Assembly: GCA_004322045.1 (NCBI GenBank)
Contig: SCRN01000036.1
Coordinates: 39,758 to 103,757, forward strand
Length of the DNA stretch: 64,000 nucleotides
From: Paraburkholderia sp.
GTDB lineage: Bacteria; Pseudomonadota; Gammaproteobacteria; Burkholderiales; Burkholderiaceae
Direction of reading: 5' to 3'
The translations under genes were made by a program, and so were the position numbers. Below are positions 63,262 through 64,000 of the stretch, piece by piece (within the stretch, counting starts at the first letter, position 1; every line of letters begins with the position of its first letter). Below the pieces are notes generated by a model. That model saw only the letters and a program-made list of their open reading frames with translations, was not told the origin of the DNA and searched no databases.

Positions 63262-63770
63262 GACGACGTTTAGAGGGGAGCCCAATCGGACCATAGACAG
63301 GCTCAATATATCAAAACTGAGCGCGCCGTCCACCGGTATCACCACGTTGCGGGAAATCCAGGTCGTTGGGCAAGTGCACCTAGCACCACTATCCCGCCCC
63401 TCGATCAGCCCTTGATGTGTCCCCCAAGGCGCACTGGAAGGTTGGTTGTGACCGGCGCGCAAGCGTATGCCGAGCTCCCCATCTGACTGCGGAGCTCGGC
63501 CAATATGGCACTGCACGTTTGACAGGGGGCCGCATGGCGAGTGGTGGGCCGGTGCCTTGCACAAATACGCTGGCGCGAATTTTGTGCATTACCCCTGCTG
63601 AAATGTCAAAGCGGTCATATGGAATTTTGGTCACGCCCCGGGAAAATACCTTGACATTCCAGTCATTGGATCGTCTAGATTGAAATCGTATGAAATGTGG
63701 GGCGTCCCGCTCATCAGGAGATGATGAAGGTCGCATCGTGGACGGGAATACGGCAATATCGAGGTGTGCC
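63262..63770. promoter_or_regulatory. Divergent region between copper cluster and MerR gene
   Basis: 509 bases with no supported gene. It contains a strong MerR-type promoter at 63651-63681 reading to the right. No matching operator is obvious for the leftward cluster. Confidence 0.45.
63651..63681 (+). promoter_or_regulatory. MerR/CueR-type promoter
   Basis: -35 TTGACA (63651-63656), exactly 19 bases of spacer containing the dyad TTCCAGTCATTGGA, then -10 TAGATT (63676-63681). The 19-base spacer with a central TTCC/GGA(A/T) dyad is the hallmark of promoters twisted open by MerR-family activators. It drives the MerR-type gene at 63771. Confidence 0.7.
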
Positions 63771-64000
63771 ATGAACATCGGGCAGGCTGCCAACGCATCG
63801 GGCGTTTCCGCCAAGATGATCCGCTACTACGAGAGCATTAATCTCGTGCAAGCAGTCGGACGAACTGAAGGTGGATACCGAATCTACGGACAGAACGATG
63901 TCCAGGTGCTGCGCTTCATTCATCAAGCACGCACGCTTGGCTTTCCGATCGAACAGATTCGGCACCTGCTCGCGCTCTGGCAGGATCGCGACCGTGCGAG
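63771..64000 (+). CDS. MerR-family (CueR-like) transcription regulator, 3' part missing
   Basis: 76 codons to the right edge. The winged-helix DNA-binding domain of MerR proteins is complete: MNIGQAANASGVSAKMIRYY, ESINLVQAVGRTEGGYRIYG, VQVLRFIHQARTLGFPIEQI, RHLLALWQDRDRA. The LALWQDRDRA continuation is typical of CueR/HmrR copper regulators; the Cys ligands that define the metal lie beyond the edge. GAGGTG precedes the ATG. A MerR-type promoter 90 bases upstream suggests self-activation or read-through into a copper gene outside the window. Confidence 0.85.
   Translation, partial: MNIGQAANASGVSAKMIRYYESINLVQAVGRTEGGYRIYGQNDVQVLRFIHQARTLGFPIEQIRHLLALWQDRDRA

Overview
This window comes from a high-GC betaproteobacterium, most likely a Burkholderiaceae member (Burkholderia, Paraburkholderia, Caballeronia or Trinickia type). 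The evidence is the codon bias, a DUF4148 protein, and the style of the copper and stress islands. It is an accessory region. I see no rRNA, tRNA, CRISPR array, replication gene or intact transposase. It holds three copper-handling blocks, one low-oxygen/stress block, and stretches of decayed genes between them.

Layout. (1) 1-4523, minus: an RND efflux operon (TolC-type lipoprotein, adaptor, pump); the pump runs off the left edge. (2) 5.0-13.5 kb: a YHS protein, LemA plus two TPM-domain proteins, then an apparent operon DUF2933 - isoprenylcysteine-methyltransferase-like - accessory FtsH - periplasmic protein - MFS transporter. (3) 13.5-19.5 kb: a broken PHA-synthase-like hydrolase, an ArsP-type permease with DUF305, a decayed beta-propeller gene, a histidine-kinase remnant, and a UbiB-like kinase cut by one in-frame stop. 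(4) 19.5-30 kb: copper P-type ATPase with cupredoxin and YHS protein, a broken methyltransferase, an ion channel, phosphate acyltransferase with DUF3141, a divergent archaeal-type S-adenosylmethionine synthetase, and a Met-rich protein. Seven FNR/ANR-like sites (TTGAY-N4-RTYAA) lie between 6 and 30 kb, mostly in promoter positions. I noticed none elsewhere, which suggests one oxygen-responsive regulon.

(5) 30-36 kb: beta-propeller, multicopper oxidase, RPP-tail protein and copper chaperone (minus), then a secreted creatininase-family protein with a second beta-propeller (plus). (6) 36-39.2 kb: debris (two response-regulator fragments, a chromate-transporter tail) and one intact, visibly AT-richer acyltransferase. 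(7) 39.2-47 kb: a copper two-component system divergent from an operon of RPP-tail protein, small Met/His protein, TolC, multicopper oxidase, CusF-like, CopC and CopD, closed by a good terminator. (8) 47-54.8 kb: DUF4148, small proteins, then a cusCBAF-type operon whose adaptor carries a fused CusF domain. (9) 54.9-63.3 kb, minus: a long cluster reading RPP-tail protein, YCF48-like propeller, cytochrome c, SCO, TlpA-like thioredoxin, CcdA-thioredoxin DsbD, separate DsbD-alpha domain, DUF411, Met-rich protein, small proteins, CueO-like oxidase and a PII-like protein. (10) A MerR-family regulator with a canonical 19-bp-spacer promoter runs off the right edge.

Together the copper blocks cover cytoplasmic export (CopA), periplasmic oxidation (three multicopper oxidases), periplasmic chaperoning (CusF, CopC, SCO, cupredoxin, Met-rich proteins), trans-envelope efflux (RND systems) and sensing (two-component, MerR). 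The least familiar parts are the split-DsbD/TlpA/SCO/cytochrome/YCF48 cluster, four small proteins ending in an RPP motif near the heads of copper gene sets, and the FNR-box-bearing stress block.
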